NCBI GenBank assembly: GCA_021800275.1
Contig: JAJYZB010000003.1
Coordinates: 188,680-252,679, forward strand
Source of the DNA: a bacterium
Lineage (GTDB): Bacteria; Vulcanimicrobiota; JABDET01
Direction of reading: 5' to 3'
DNA: 64,000 nt
The translations under genes were made by a program, and so were the position numbers. Below, one piece after another: positions 31,748-41,996 of the stretch. Position 1 is the first letter of the stretch. Each line of letters begins with the position of its first letter. Below the pieces are notes generated by a model. It was not told the origin of the DNA and searched no databases. It saw only the letters and a program-made list of their open reading frames with translations.

Positions 31748-33715
31748 TCAGACTCTTACACCTGGGGAGTTTGAAACACTCCAAATGACAATTTTTTCTT
31801 TTTTTCCTCTCACATCAGCTTCTCCTAAATTCGAAAATAAATAGGCTTCTTTTGTTCTATTCATGGCCTGATACGTGCTGTCAGACAGAATGAGAGGAAC
31901 TTGATAAACTTTTGTCAATTCCTGCAGGCGAGAAGCCACATTGACAGCATCTCCAATAACAGTCAATTCTTCTTTTTTCTGAAATCCGAGTTCCCCCCAA
32001 ACCACTTTTCCTGTATTCAATCCTACTCCCACTTTCCACTTCCCTTCCACTGTTTTCAAAATCTCCAGAGCCGCTTCTACAGCTCTATCCGAGTCATCTG
32101 GCCGTGGATAAGGTTCCGAGAAAATTCCCATAATTTCGTCCCCGACGAACTTTGCTAAAAACCCACCTTTTTCTATAATAATATGCCCAACAGTATTATA
32201 GTAATCTTTAATATACTGCAGCACCTGTGCAGGGGAAGAGGATTCGGCAATACTGGTAAATCCTCGAATATCGCAGAACAAAATGGTAACTTCATCAGTC
32301 CTTCCATTTAATCCCAAATCAATAGGATTTTTTCGATACCCCTCAGCCAGTTCAGGGCTCAAGTAGCGAGACAAGAGTTCAACGGTTCGGGAAACCTCCT
32401 TTTCTGAAGTGAATGAGCGGTAAACTTCAATTCCTGTAAAACTAAAAAGAGAGGCAGAAACTGGAAAAACGAGAGCTAAATTATACCCCAAGTCATACCT
32501 TATCAGAAAAAAGTCGAACAAAACAAAAATAATTAGAAACAAAAAATACCCACTGTAGAAATATACCTCCCTTGGAGTCGCTCCAAGACTGCGGGTACCC
32601 TCCTTGCCGACAGATGCATACGGCGCCCTTTTCTTCAGTCGTTCTCTCCAATAGGAAAATCCCAATGGAACAAAAGCAAGGAACATAATAGCAGAAATTT
32701 GAACTAACTCTGGAATCGAGCGAACAAACTGATGATGCAGCAAATCCCACAGCACAGTCGCATCCACCAAAATAGAAGGAGCAACTCCAGCGGGAGTTGC
32801 TATCTGCTGCTGCCTAATTGTTCGAGCATCTCCAATGAAAACAAATTGCGCTTTTTTTAAACCTTCATCAGGAGGAAGCTCAAGTCTGCTTTGATCTGGC
32901 GTCAGGTGATTGGTTAAAATTTCAGTTACGGTGTAAGTCTGGAAAAAATCTCCTAGATACCCATGCGATCTGTCAATAAATGGGTATCTTAAACTAATCC
33001 CCCTGGCGCCATTTTTTTTAGTGGCTTCTCCTTTAGGGATAACTTTATCAGGATCAATTGCTCCGTATTTGTGAATGCTCAGCAGATAGGGAAGGACTCC
33101 TAGAGGAGCCCAGTGGATCTTATATTTTGGTGGTTGACCAGGAGACGAAATTTTTTCTATAAAAGCAGGAGTTCCAATCAGGTTAGCAATCCGAGAAACA
33201 GTCTGGCGATAATCCCAATGGACATATTCAGCTTTTCCATCTCTGGCCAGTGGAATATTAGCCACCCCAACAGGGTGTTTCTCTGCGAAAAAAAGGCTCG
33301 GGGAAACCAGTGTGTTTTTTTCACGTTTTTCACCTGATGACCATGCCAGCGCAGAAAAAACAATAGTGCCGTGGAACTTTTGAATCGCTTTTTTAAAAGA
33401 ATTTGCCCCTTTCCACTTTTTTATGCCGAAAGGATAAAAATAGTCAAAGACTAAAACCTTGTGGTTAGTTTTCATGTCTAGACTCAATTTTTTGACTAGT
33501 TTTCCCCAGATTGGAGATAAAACTGACTGGTTTTTGTTTAAATCCGAGTTTTTCAGAAGGATGACTGCTATCCTGGAGCTGCTTTTATCCTTTTGAATAG
33601 TTCTTGTGCTAAAATCATACAAAGGCCCCTCCACAATCCTAAATATGGGAAAAAGCCACAAAATGCTGACCAGAAGACCAGTCCCTAAAGCGATGTAAAA
33701 AGTAACCCTGCCCAT
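31748..33715 (-). CDS. CHASE2-domain class III adenylate/guanylate cyclase
   Basis: The 655-residue protein has an N-terminal membrane span (5-25), a CHASE2 extracytoplasmic sensor (about 30-330), three membrane spans (about 337-356, 387-405, 411-431) and a C-terminal cyclase domain (about 470-650). The two metal-binding Asp are in ILFCDIRGF (Asp482) and KFVGDEIM (Asp526); the nucleotide base region reads KKEELTVIGDAVNVASRL. CHASE2 senses unknown outside signals. The product is probably cAMP, which could act on the Crp-like protein at 4934-5584. Confidence 0.92.
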   Translation of the reverse strand: MGRVTFYIALGTGLLVSILWLFPIFRIVEGPLYDFSTRTIQKDKSSSRIAVILLKNSDLNKNQSVLSPIWGKLVKKLSLDMKTNHKVLVFDYFYPFGIKKWKGANSFKKAIQKFHGTIVFSALAWSSGEKREKNTLVSPSLFFAEKHPVGVANIPLARDGKAEYVHWDYRQTVSRIANLIGTPAFIEKISSPGQPPKYKIHWAPLGVLPYLLSIHKYGAIDPDKVIPKGEATKKNGARGISLRYPFIDRSHGYLGDFFQTYTVTEILTNHLTPDQSRLELPPDEGLKKAQFVFIGDARTIRQQQIATPAGVAPSILVDATVLWDLLHHQFVRSIPELVQISAIMFLAFVPLGFSYWRERLKKRAPYASVGKEGTRSLGATPREVYFYSGYFLFLIIFVLFDFFLIRYDLGYNLALVFPVSASLFSFTGIEVYRSFTSEKEVSRTVELLSRYLSPELAEGYRKNPIDLGLNGRTDEVTILFCDIRGFTSIAESSSPAQVLQYIKDYYNTVGHIIIEKGGFLAKFVGDEIMGIFSEPYPRPDDSDRAVEAALEILKTVEGKWKVGVGLNTGKVVWGELGFQKKEELTVIGDAVNVASRLQELTKVYQVPLILSDSTYQAMNRTKEAYLFSNLGEADVRGKKEKIVIWSVSNSPGVRV

Positions 33716-33823
33716 TTGTGATCCATTTCGCGTTCAAAAGAAGGATCCTCTTATCCTTAAAATCGTTCTTTTTGAGAATTGCTTTTCAAGCTGACTTGTA
33801 TTATCCTATAAATGGAGGACATC

Positions 33824-34189
33824 ATGACCACATTTTACTCTAGAAAACTCACCAACACCTTAGAAACACGCATTTGCACAGCAGAGGGGCAGTCTCTAGG
33901 GACTTTTCCATGCCAGACTCTTTGTGATGATGGAATCTTGATTGAAGGGCAGGTTGATTCCATTTTTGACAGCTTAAAGCTTCTAGACAGCTCTCTTTTG
34001 ATCCTGGAAATCTCTGTTCCTCATCACCGCTCCATTCGGGCTTCCGCCCGAGTCAGTTTACATGCTCTTTCAAGACAGCAGCAAAACTCCAAAGCCTTTC
34101 TCAGATTCATTCGCATGAATTTCGACTGCAAACAGAGATACACAGAGCTTTTGTATTCTTCAACAGCCGCTGAATTATCTCTTGCTTAA
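33824..34189 (+). CDS. Small PilZ-like protein
   Basis: The start is ATG 33824, placed 5-6 nt after GGAGGAC; an in-frame ATG at 33812 overlaps that ribosome site. The 121-residue product has a beta-rich pattern ending with ASARVSLHALSRQ..FLRFIRMN, similar to the C-terminal strands of PilZ domains that bind cyclic di-GMP. The RxxxR and D/NxSxxG motifs of typical PilZ are not clearly present, so the assignment is tentative and ligand binding is doubtful. Confidence 0.5.
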   Translation: MTTFYSRKLTNTLETRICTAEGQSLGTFPCQTLCDDGILIEGQVDSIFDSLKLLDSSLLILEISVPHHRSIRASARVSLHALSRQQQNSKAFLRFIRMNFDCKQRYTELLYSSTAAELSLA

Positions 34190-34236
34190 TCCTGTTTTAA
34201 CATTTTCCGATCGCAAATAAAATTCTCTGGTTCTTG

Positions 34237-34265
34237 TTCAAATGTTTGAAAAGATGTGATATAAT
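34237..34265 (+). promoter_or_regulatory. Promoter ending just before the second retropepsin-like gene
   Basis: A perfect TATAAT lies at 34260-34265, with a poor -35 (TTCAAA, 34237-34242) at 17-nt spacing. Transcription would start near 34272, the first base of the proposed GTG start codon. Confidence 0.45.
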
Positions 34266-34271
34266 AGATGC

Positions 34272-35204
34272 GTGAGTTCCATCAAAGCGCCCTTATGGAA
34301 GTTGGCTGTGGCATCCCTAACGGTTTTTCTCGTTATAGGAGGAAAGGGATATGCGGATCCCCACGTCATCCCTCCTGATCATTTTCAAAAAATCATTCTC
34401 CCATTTTCCTTCAAAAACAAAAGGAACATGGTTGTACAAGGCAAAATACGCGGCAAGACGGTCCAATTCATAGTTGACACAGGCATGGATGCTTCCGTGG
34501 TTCTCAGCAGCAGATTTTACTCAACAATAGGGCTTTCACTTAAGAAAGCTGGCACACCTGATCAAAATTACAGCGCGTCTTTTCATCTTTTCGGCAGAAG
34601 ACAAATAGAAGTTGGTCATATCTTGAAAAAATTCTCTCTGAATTTAAATGGAACAAACTTCGAAGTAACCAGAGGGCTAGAGACCTCCAATTTTATTTAT
34701 TTTACCAGTCACCCCAACCAGTATCAAGGAATTATAGGCTGGGGGATTTTTCGTCACTTTACTACGGTGATTGATTTTCCTGATCGAAAAATTATTCTAA
34801 CTGACGCAAACTCCGGTCTTCCTATTTACCCAAAGGGAGTATATATCCAAAACCGTTTTGTTCCCCTTGTTTCTGTTCGCCTTCTAAACCACAAAATTCC
34901 TTTTTTGGTTGACACCGGGTCTCTTCAATCCTGGATTTCTTATACAGCTCTGAACAATATGGTTCAAATCCCTTTTTTCGCCAGTGTTCATAAGAGTATA
35001 AAAGGCAGGATACAAGTTCATTCTTTACAGGTGGGCAGCATCCCAATGAAAGACCTCTCATTTATTGTTGCCGCAGGTTTTTTCAGCCGAGCTCAAAACA
35101 GAAAATTTCAAGGAATCTTGGGATTAAATGCGCTAAAATCATTGACTGTTATTCTGGATTCATCTCGCAAAATTGCTTTGATTCGCAAAAATTCAATAAA
35201 ATAA
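34272..35204 (+). CDS. Secreted two-lobed retropepsin-like aspartic protease (paralogue)
   Basis: The product (310 aa) has a signal peptide (about 10-28, ending GKGYA) and two retropepsin-like halves: FIVDTGMDAS near residue 67 and FLVDTGSLQS near residue 216, each followed by a Gly-rich segment (GIIGWGIF and GILGLNAL). Architecture and spacing match the protein at 3947-4846, so they are paralogues of ancient origin; identity looks low. It probably acts outside the cytoplasm. No ribosome site precedes the GTG, and the -10 box lies only 6 nt upstream, which suggests a leaderless message. Confidence 0.78.
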   Translation: MSSIKAPLWKLAVASLTVFLVIGGKGYADPHVIPPDHFQKIILPFSFKNKRNMVVQGKIRGKTVQFIVDTGMDASVVLSSRFYSTIGLSLKKAGTPDQNYSASFHLFGRRQIEVGHILKKFSLNLNGTNFEVTRGLETSNFIYFTSHPNQYQGIIGWGIFRHFTTVIDFPDRKIILTDANSGLPIYPKGVYIQNRFVPLVSVRLLNHKIPFLVDTGSLQSWISYTALNNMVQIPFFASVHKSIKGRIQVHSLQVGSIPMKDLSFIVAAGFFSRAQNRKFQGILGLNALKSLTVILDSSRKIALIRKNSIK

Positions 35205-35216
35205 ACGGAGGTTTTC

Positions 35217-36143
35217 ATGCAAGACACCAGGGTGCAGCGTCCCATCAAAAAAATTTGGAAAAGTCAACGGACAACAGAAGGAGCTGGAGTTCATTTAAGC
35301 CGAGCTTTTGGATTTCATCAAGTTCCCCAGCTTGATCCCTTTCTACTCTTAGATGATTTCCGTTCTGAAAACCCTGAAGATTATAAAGCTGGATTCCCAT
35401 GGCATCCCCACCGAGGAATTGAAACAATTACCTACGTTTTAGACGGCGATGTTGAACACAAAGACAGCCTGGGAAACTCAGGTGTCATTTCATCAGGGGA
35501 TATTCAATGGATGACTGCTGGCAGCGGCATCATTCATCAGGAAATGCCTGAAGGAAACAGAAAGGGGCAAATGTTTGGATTCCAGTTGTGGGCAAATCTC
35601 CCCGCAAAATCTAAAATGATGAACCCTCGATACCGCGATGTCAAACAAAAAGATGTGCCTGTTTTAAAAACTAAAGATGGAGCTGAAGTGCGCATTATTG
35701 CTGGAGAAGTTGAAGGAAAACAGGGGCCCGTGAAAGAGGTTGTCATTGAGCCAGAATATCTGGATGTTTCGATCCCTGCAGGAAAAACATTCACCCATCT
35801 AGTGCAAGAAGGACACACGGTTTTTGCGTTCGTCATTGAAGGAGAAGGGGATTTTTATTCCCGACAGAATTTCGAAAAAATGGACAATGCAGAACAAAAA
35901 AACAAAAAAGACTCTCCTGATGCAAGCCCCTTATATGGAAATGGAACGTTAATCCTTTATGGCGATGGGAACACTGTAATCGCTTCTGCAGACAGAAAAT
36001 CTGTTCGATTCCTGCTGGTATCAGGAAAACCCATACGGGAACCGATTGCCTGGTATGGACCAATTGTCATGAATACTCAGGAAGAGCTCCACAGAGCATT
36101 TCAAGAGTATCATGATGGGACTTTTACGCGGCAGACCCCTTGA
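35217..36143 (+). CDS. Pirin-family bicupin protein
   Basis: The protein (308 aa) is a double cupin. The N-terminal cupin has the metal ligands in FPWHPHRGIET (His63, His65) and GSGIIHQEMPE (His107, Glu109). The C-terminal cupin is degenerate, with an inserted polar stretch (about 219-240, rich in Lys, Asn and Asp). Pirins include quercetin dioxygenases and redox-linked regulators; the exact role is open. ACGGAGG lies before the ATG. The convergent OsmC gene follows. Confidence 0.92.
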   Translation: MQDTRVQRPIKKIWKSQRTTEGAGVHLSRAFGFHQVPQLDPFLLLDDFRSENPEDYKAGFPWHPHRGIETITYVLDGDVEHKDSLGNSGVISSGDIQWMTAGSGIIHQEMPEGNRKGQMFGFQLWANLPAKSKMMNPRYRDVKQKDVPVLKTKDGAEVRIIAGEVEGKQGPVKEVVIEPEYLDVSIPAGKTFTHLVQEGHTVFAFVIEGEGDFYSRQNFEKMDNAEQKNKKDSPDASPLYGNGTLILYGDGNTVIASADRKSVRFLLVSGKPIREPIAWYGPIVMNTQEELHRAFQEYHDGTFTRQTP

Positions 36144-36166
36144 TAGGCGCCCTTATTACGCTGCTC

Positions 36167-36604
36167 CTACTCATACGCAAATTCAATCGGTATTTTTACG
36201 TCCGGATGCAAGGTTTTATGCACAGGACAGGTTTCAGCAACTCGTTCTAATGTTTTCCGCATCTCTCCTCTGACTCTTTCTCCAGGCAGCATGACTTTTG
36301 TTTTTAAGCTCCCGATCCGCCTCATTGGATCTGAGATCATTTCTTTTTGAATTTCTACCCTCGATCCGGATAAATCAATGCCATGACGTTCTGCAAACAT
36401 TCCCATGGTTGTCAGGATACAGGAAGCTAAAGCAGCGGCAACTAAATCGGTCGGACTGAAAGCAGAAGCATCTCCTCCAATATCTTTAGGGGCATCTGTT
36501 TGCAGCTTAACTCCTTCCTGGTGTGTCGCAGTGCATTTCTTAGAACCACTATAAACAACTTCTATCATAACCATAATTTTTTTTTCGCTTCTGGCAGAAG
36601 GCAT
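36167..36604 (-). CDS. OsmC/Ohr-family peroxiredoxin-like protein
   Basis: OsmC-type proteins reduce organic hydroperoxides with two cysteines. Both are visible in the 145 residues: ALASCILTTMGMFAER and VAETCPVHKTLHPD. The sequence FSPTDLVAAAL before the first Cys is also characteristic. The ATG at 36604 has GGAG 4 nt upstream; Met11 and Met13 are later alternatives and closer to the usual family start. It is near superoxide dismutase and pirin, consistent with an oxidative-stress neighbourhood. Confidence 0.9.
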   Translation of the reverse strand: MPSARSEKKIMVMIEVVYSGSKKCTATHQEGVKLQTDAPKDIGGDASAFSPTDLVAAALASCILTTMGMFAERHGIDLSGSRVEIQKEMISDPMRRIGSLKTKVMLPGERVRGEMRKTLERVAETCPVHKTLHPDVKIPIEFAYE

Positions 36605-36642
36605 CCTTCTCCAATTTTTTCAAAACAGAATGGTTGTTCGTG

Positions 36643-38010
36643 TTATTTTGCATTCCTTAAAAGACTTTCGTAAATTTTTCCCAAATAATTCAGGTGTTCT
36701 GGTTTCATGAATACACTCCTGACAACAGTGACTTGAGGTTCATCCAATTGCAACCGTGGAAACTTCCTTTTAAGCCATTCGCTTTCAACCTGAAGTTTGC
36801 TCAAATAGACAGGAAATTTTTTGTCTTTTTCCGCTTTTCTGAAAATGCTGTGGGTGGATTCAGAAATGCGGGACATTTGATTTTTTCGAGAATGAAAATA
36901 CGCCACAATATCCAACTCGGGCTGAACCACAGGATAAAATGTCCCTTCTTTTTGGATCAACTCTGTAAAATGGATAGCGGCAGAACGGCACCTGGATAGA
37001 ACTGCACCCATTCCACAACTGCGTTCAAGAGGAAAACAATTCAAAGTTGTCCATAATGCAGCAGCAGCAGCACCAGGTCTTGAACACTCAAAACTTATTT
37101 CTCCAAGGTGAAGTTTATTGGAAGTGAAATACGTGTAGGGGGAGTCATGCTTGTAGATTTTCCCGACTGATGGATCTCCAAAAATGACACACCCACACCC
37201 ATAAGGCTGAAGCCCATGTTTGTGCGGATCAATGACAATGCTGTCGCATCTGGAGATGTTTTTAAATGGGGAAGGCTCCACCAGAGGAGATTTCCCTTGT
37301 GAAAGAAGTTTAAAAAATCCGCCATAAGCGGCATCCACATGAACTCTAAACCGATATCTCTCTTTTAATTTTAAAATTTCGTCCAATGGATCCAGAGCTC
37401 CTAAAGCAGTTGTTCCTAGAGTCGCCACAACAGTTCCTATTTTATGCTTTTTCAGAAGGCTCTCAAGATGATTTAAATCCATTCGCCCCTGCAAATCCTG
37501 CCGAACAACAAAATAAGGAAGTTTTAAAATCTTGCAAACTCTTGGATGAGTGTAATGCGCTTGACTTCCTAATGCGACAGAGCTGCGCGGGTGAATCTCT
37601 CTTGCAGTCCACAAGGCTTCCATATTGGCAACTGTTCCGCCTCCTGTCAGATGTCCGATGTATTTTTTAAAACCGAACATCTCTGCCAGTTTCGATACAG
37701 CTTCAATCTCCATCTCTGATGTGGCAGGTCCACCATCTAAAGCATGGTTGTTTGAATTAATGTGCAGAGCTGCAAAATAGGCAAAAATAGCGATCTGATG
37801 AGGAGGTTTGAGCATCTGTCCCGCATAACCAGGATAGTGGAAAGGATAGCTTTTTTTCAGCCTCTGAAAAAGGGATTGGAAAACACGCGAAACATGAGCA
37901 GAAGACACTTCAAGAGAGGGATCAGAAAAAAACTCTGGCCACTGATTTTTCCACTCTTTCACAAACTCAGTGCATTGGTTTAAAATATTCTTCGGCACAA
38001 ATTCCCGCAT
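36643..38010 (-). CDS. PLP-dependent group II amino-acid decarboxylase
   Basis: The product (455 aa) has the fold-type I decarboxylase pattern: LTGGGTVANMEALWTARE, HVDAAYGGFFKL, and the PLP lysine in IDPHKHGLQPYGCG. These match the group II decarboxylases (aromatic-L-amino-acid, tyrosine, glutamate). The substrate cannot be predicted. Two starts are possible: ATG 38010, chosen here, and GTG 38049, giving 13 more residues; neither has an ideal ribosome site. The last residues end 38 nt before the OsmC gene on the same strand. Confidence 0.88.
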   Translation of the reverse strand: MREFVPKNILNQCTEFVKEWKNQWPEFFSDPSLEVSSAHVSRVFQSLFQRLKKSYPFHYPGYAGQMLKPPHQIAIFAYFAALHINSNNHALDGGPATSEMEIEAVSKLAEMFGFKKYIGHLTGGGTVANMEALWTAREIHPRSSVALGSQAHYTHPRVCKILKLPYFVVRQDLQGRMDLNHLESLLKKHKIGTVVATLGTTALGALDPLDEILKLKERYRFRVHVDAAYGGFFKLLSQGKSPLVEPSPFKNISRCDSIVIDPHKHGLQPYGCGCVIFGDPSVGKIYKHDSPYTYFTSNKLHLGEISFECSRPGAAAAALWTTLNCFPLERSCGMGAVLSRCRSAAIHFTELIQKEGTFYPVVQPELDIVAYFHSRKNQMSRISESTHSIFRKAEKDKKFPVYLSKLQVESEWLKRKFPRLQLDEPQVTVVRSVFMKPEHLNYLGKIYESLLRNAK

Positions 38011-38200
38011 CCTTCGCAATCCCGTCAGCAACAGGAGATTAATCACCACAACATCAAGAAAATGAAATGGCTGAAACTTTCACGCTTTATGAGCATGATT
38101 CCTTTCCGCGAACAAAAAATGCTTCTTTGACTCAGGAAGAGAGCGGCAGAATTTCTGTAAAGAAAGGATAAAATTTAAACAGAAAGAAACTAACCATAAT

Positions 38201-38221
38201 GCAGATCATGTATCTGCATAA
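38201..38221. promoter_or_regulatory. 21-bp perfect palindrome upstream of superoxide dismutase
   Basis: ATGCAGAT-CATGT-ATCTGCAT is a perfect 8-bp inverted repeat with a 5-nt centre, 33 nt before the sod start. A TATTAT (38227-38232) follows directly, so the palindrome takes the -35 position of a likely promoter and is a good candidate operator. Confidence 0.55.
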
Positions 38222-38253
38222 CACTATTATAAAATACTATGGAGGGAAAAATC

Positions 38254-38868
38254 ATGAAATACGAACCAAAAGATTACACTCGACTTCTTGGAACTCAAGG
38301 GTTCAGCGACACACTTTTAAATAACCACTTCACTCTTTACAAGGGTTACGTGGATAATACGAACAAACTGATGGAAGAAATGAAACAGATGGAATCATCA
38401 GGAAAAATGCAGACCCCTCAGTATTCTGAACTTCATCGGAGATTTGGGTGGGAATTCAATGGAATGCGGCTGCATGAATATTATTTCGACAATATGACCA
38501 AAATCAAAACCGAACTTTCTAAAAACTTGGACCTGTATAAAAAGATGGAAATGGAATTCGGAGGATTTGAAAACTGGAAAAAAGAGTTCTCAGCAGTAGG
38601 AGCCATGAGAGGAATCGGCTGGGCAATTCTATACCTTGACTCTAAGAGTGGAAACCTGTTCAATGTCTGGGTGAATGAGCATGATGCAGGACACCTGTCT
38701 GGCGGAACTCCCCTGCTTGTCCTGGACGTCTTCGAACATGCCTTTGTTCTGGATTACGGATTAAAACGAGCCGATTATATCCAGGCTTTCTTCAATGCAG
38801 TACACTGGGAAGAAGTGGCTAACCGCTTTGAAACTGCTCATGCACGGACGCACTCACTGAAAAGCTGA
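38254..38868 (+). CDS. Fe/Mn superoxide dismutase
   Basis: SodA/SodB-type enzymes dismute superoxide. The 204-residue protein has the four metal ligands in their usual contexts: His in NNHFTLYKGYV, His in MRLHEYYF, and Asp and His in LDVFEHAFVLDYG. The central region WAILYLDSKSGNLFNVWVNEHD replaces the usual WGWLV segment, and the His/Tyr gateway is slightly divergent. The ATG at 38254 is placed 7 nt after GGAGGG; an upstream ATG at 38239 overlaps that site. Metal preference (Fe or Mn) is not decidable. Confidence 0.9.
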   Translation: MKYEPKDYTRLLGTQGFSDTLLNNHFTLYKGYVDNTNKLMEEMKQMESSGKMQTPQYSELHRRFGWEFNGMRLHEYYFDNMTKIKTELSKNLDLYKKMEMEFGGFENWKKEFSAVGAMRGIGWAILYLDSKSGNLFNVWVNEHDAGHLSGGTPLLVLDVFEHAFVLDYGLKRADYIQAFFNAVHWEEVANRFETAHARTHSLKS

Positions 38869-38900
38869 GTTCGATTTTTGCCCGCTTCTGCCTGTCAAAT

Positions 38901-38926
38901 CTTTAGCTCTACAATTTGAGCTAAAG
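38901..38926 (+). terminator. Hairpin between sod and atpD
   Basis: CTTTAGCTC (38901-38909) pairs perfectly with GAGCTAAAG (38918-38926) across an 8-nt loop, 32 nt after the sod stop. Only a short mixed T tract (TAGTTTTATT) follows, so termination may be partial. Confidence 0.5.
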
Positions 38927-38979
38927 GAACTAGTTTTATTCTGTCTAATCTAAAAATAAGCTTTAAGAAGCTGCAATAG

Positions 38980-40442
<1,463 letters not shown>

Positions 40443-40443
<1 letters not shown>

Positions 40444-40724
40444 TGTCAGATGGGAAAATTCTTGAACTAGAGGTCATCAGCCCTCAGAAACTGGTTTATT
40501 CTGACAAACAAGTTTCTTATGTTTCAGCCCCTTCCACTTCGGGAGTTATTGGAATCCTCCCTGGACATACATCGCTTATTTCTTCTTTGGCTCAGGGAGA
40601 TTTGAAATGCTTAGAGAAAGAAGGCAGCGAAATTCATATCAGGATTGACTCTGGCTTTATTCAAGTTAGAAACAACAAGGTTCTAGTTCTTGCTGAAGAG
40701 GCGAGATTAAGAGACGAACCCTAA
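40443..40724 (+). CDS. atpC: F1 ATP synthase subunit epsilon, short form
   Basis: The 93-residue protein matches the N-terminal beta-sandwich of epsilon (LELEVISPQKLVYSDKQVSYVSAPSTSGVIGILPGH and following strands) and ends at EEARLRDEP, where the C-terminal two-helix arm of the usual 130-140-residue subunit should begin. The arm that inhibits rotation is therefore missing, as in some other lineages. The start overlaps the atpD stop (TAATG) and the stop abuts the murA ATG. Confidence 0.92.
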
Positions 40725-41975
40725 ATGTCTTATCTGGCGGTTAAGGGTGGAGTGAAGTTGCAAGGCTCTCTTGCCGCCATTGGCGCCAAAAACGCTGCCC
40801 TGCCTCTTATGGCCGCAAGCATCCTTATCGAAAAACCTGTTGCCCTCGAAGGAGTTCCTGACATAACTGACGTGGATGTAATGGTAGAAATTCTGGAAGC
40901 TCTCGGTGGAAAAATTTTGTATAACCATAAAGGATCCATGCAAATTGACATGTCAGGAGTTCATACTTTCCAGGCGCCTTATGATCTGGTAAAAAAAATC
41001 CATGCTTCATTTGATATTACTGGTCCTCTGCTTTCCCGATTTCATCAAGCTCAAGTTCCTCTCCCTGGAGGATGTGTTCTCGGATATCGTGGGGTCAATT
41101 TTCACATCGAAGGATTTCAAGCTCTAGGAGCCAATGTCTCGATTGAACATGGATATCTAATCGCAAAAGCAGAAAAACTTCTGGGAAACAGAGTTTTGAT
41201 TGGAAGATCCAGTGTTGGCGCAACTAAAAACATTCTTATGGCCGCCTGTAAAGCGCAGGGAACGACAATTCTTGAAAATGCAGCCAGAGAGCCTGAGGTT
41301 GTGGATCTAGCCCGATTTTTAAATGCCTGCGGAGCTAAAATAGAAGGAGCAGGAACTTCAGAAATCCGAATAGAGGGCGTTCAAAAACTCAATGGAACAA
41401 CCCATCACATTATTCCCGACAGACTGGAAGCAGGCACCTGGCTTTTATCAGCGGCCATGACAAAAGGAGATGTTGCCATATCAGGGATTTCTCCTCAATT
41501 TTTAGGCGCTTTTCTGGATAAACTTGAAGTAGCGGGAGCCAGTGTGCAGAGAAAAGAGAACTCCATCAGAGTTATCTCTGGTAAAACGATTCAATCTGTT
41601 GAAATTTTAACGTCTCCTTTTCCTGGCTTTCCAACAGATTTGCAGCCGCAGTTCGTGGCATATCTCTCACTTGCCAACGGGACCAGTCTTGTGACAGAGA
41701 CGATTTTTGACGGGAGATTTATGTACGTGGCTGAATTATTAAGAATGGGAGCTGACATTCGAGTGATGGAAAGAACATGTATTGTAAAAGGAATTCAAGA
41801 ACTAACAGGAGCCCCTGTTGAGGCATCAGACATTAGAGCAGGAGGAGCTCTCATTTTAGCCAGTCTGGCGGCCCAGGGAGAAAGCCGCATTGGCGGGGTA
41901 GAATATATTGATCGCGGATATGAAAAACCAGAGATACGTTTACAGGCTCTTGGAGCAAATATCAAGAGGTTTTAA
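40725..41975 (+). CDS. murA: UDP-N-acetylglucosamine 1-carboxyvinyltransferase
   Basis: MurA makes the first committed step of peptidoglycan synthesis, transferring enolpyruvate to UDP-GlcNAc. The 416-residue protein has GAKNAALPLMAASIL at the N-terminus and the catalytic Cys in PGGCVLGYRG (about Cys116), so it should be sensitive to fosfomycin by family rule. The C-terminal part has ASDIRAGGALILASLAA. The arginine-proline after GxR is replaced by Gly-Val. It directly abuts atpC and is followed by mreB after 21 nt. Confidence 0.95.
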   Translation: MSYLAVKGGVKLQGSLAAIGAKNAALPLMAASILIEKPVALEGVPDITDVDVMVEILEALGGKILYNHKGSMQIDMSGVHTFQAPYDLVKKIHASFDITGPLLSRFHQAQVPLPGGCVLGYRGVNFHIEGFQALGANVSIEHGYLIAKAEKLLGNRVLIGRSSVGATKNILMAACKAQGTTILENAAREPEVVDLARFLNACGAKIEGAGTSEIRIEGVQKLNGTTHHIIPDRLEAGTWLLSAAMTKGDVAISGISPQFLGAFLDKLEVAGASVQRKENSIRVISGKTIQSVEILTSPFPGFPTDLQPQFVAYLSLANGTSLVTETIFDGRFMYVAELLRMGADIRVMERTCIVKGIQELTGAPVEASDIRAGGALILASLAAQGESRIGGVEYIDRGYEKPEIRLQALGANIKRF

Positions 41976-41996
41976 AGTTTAACAGGGAGGATAAAA

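Noticed and set aside
38067-38180. 37-codon ORF between the decarboxylase and sod
   Set aside because: No ribosome site before the ATG and no promoter; nothing comparable recognised.
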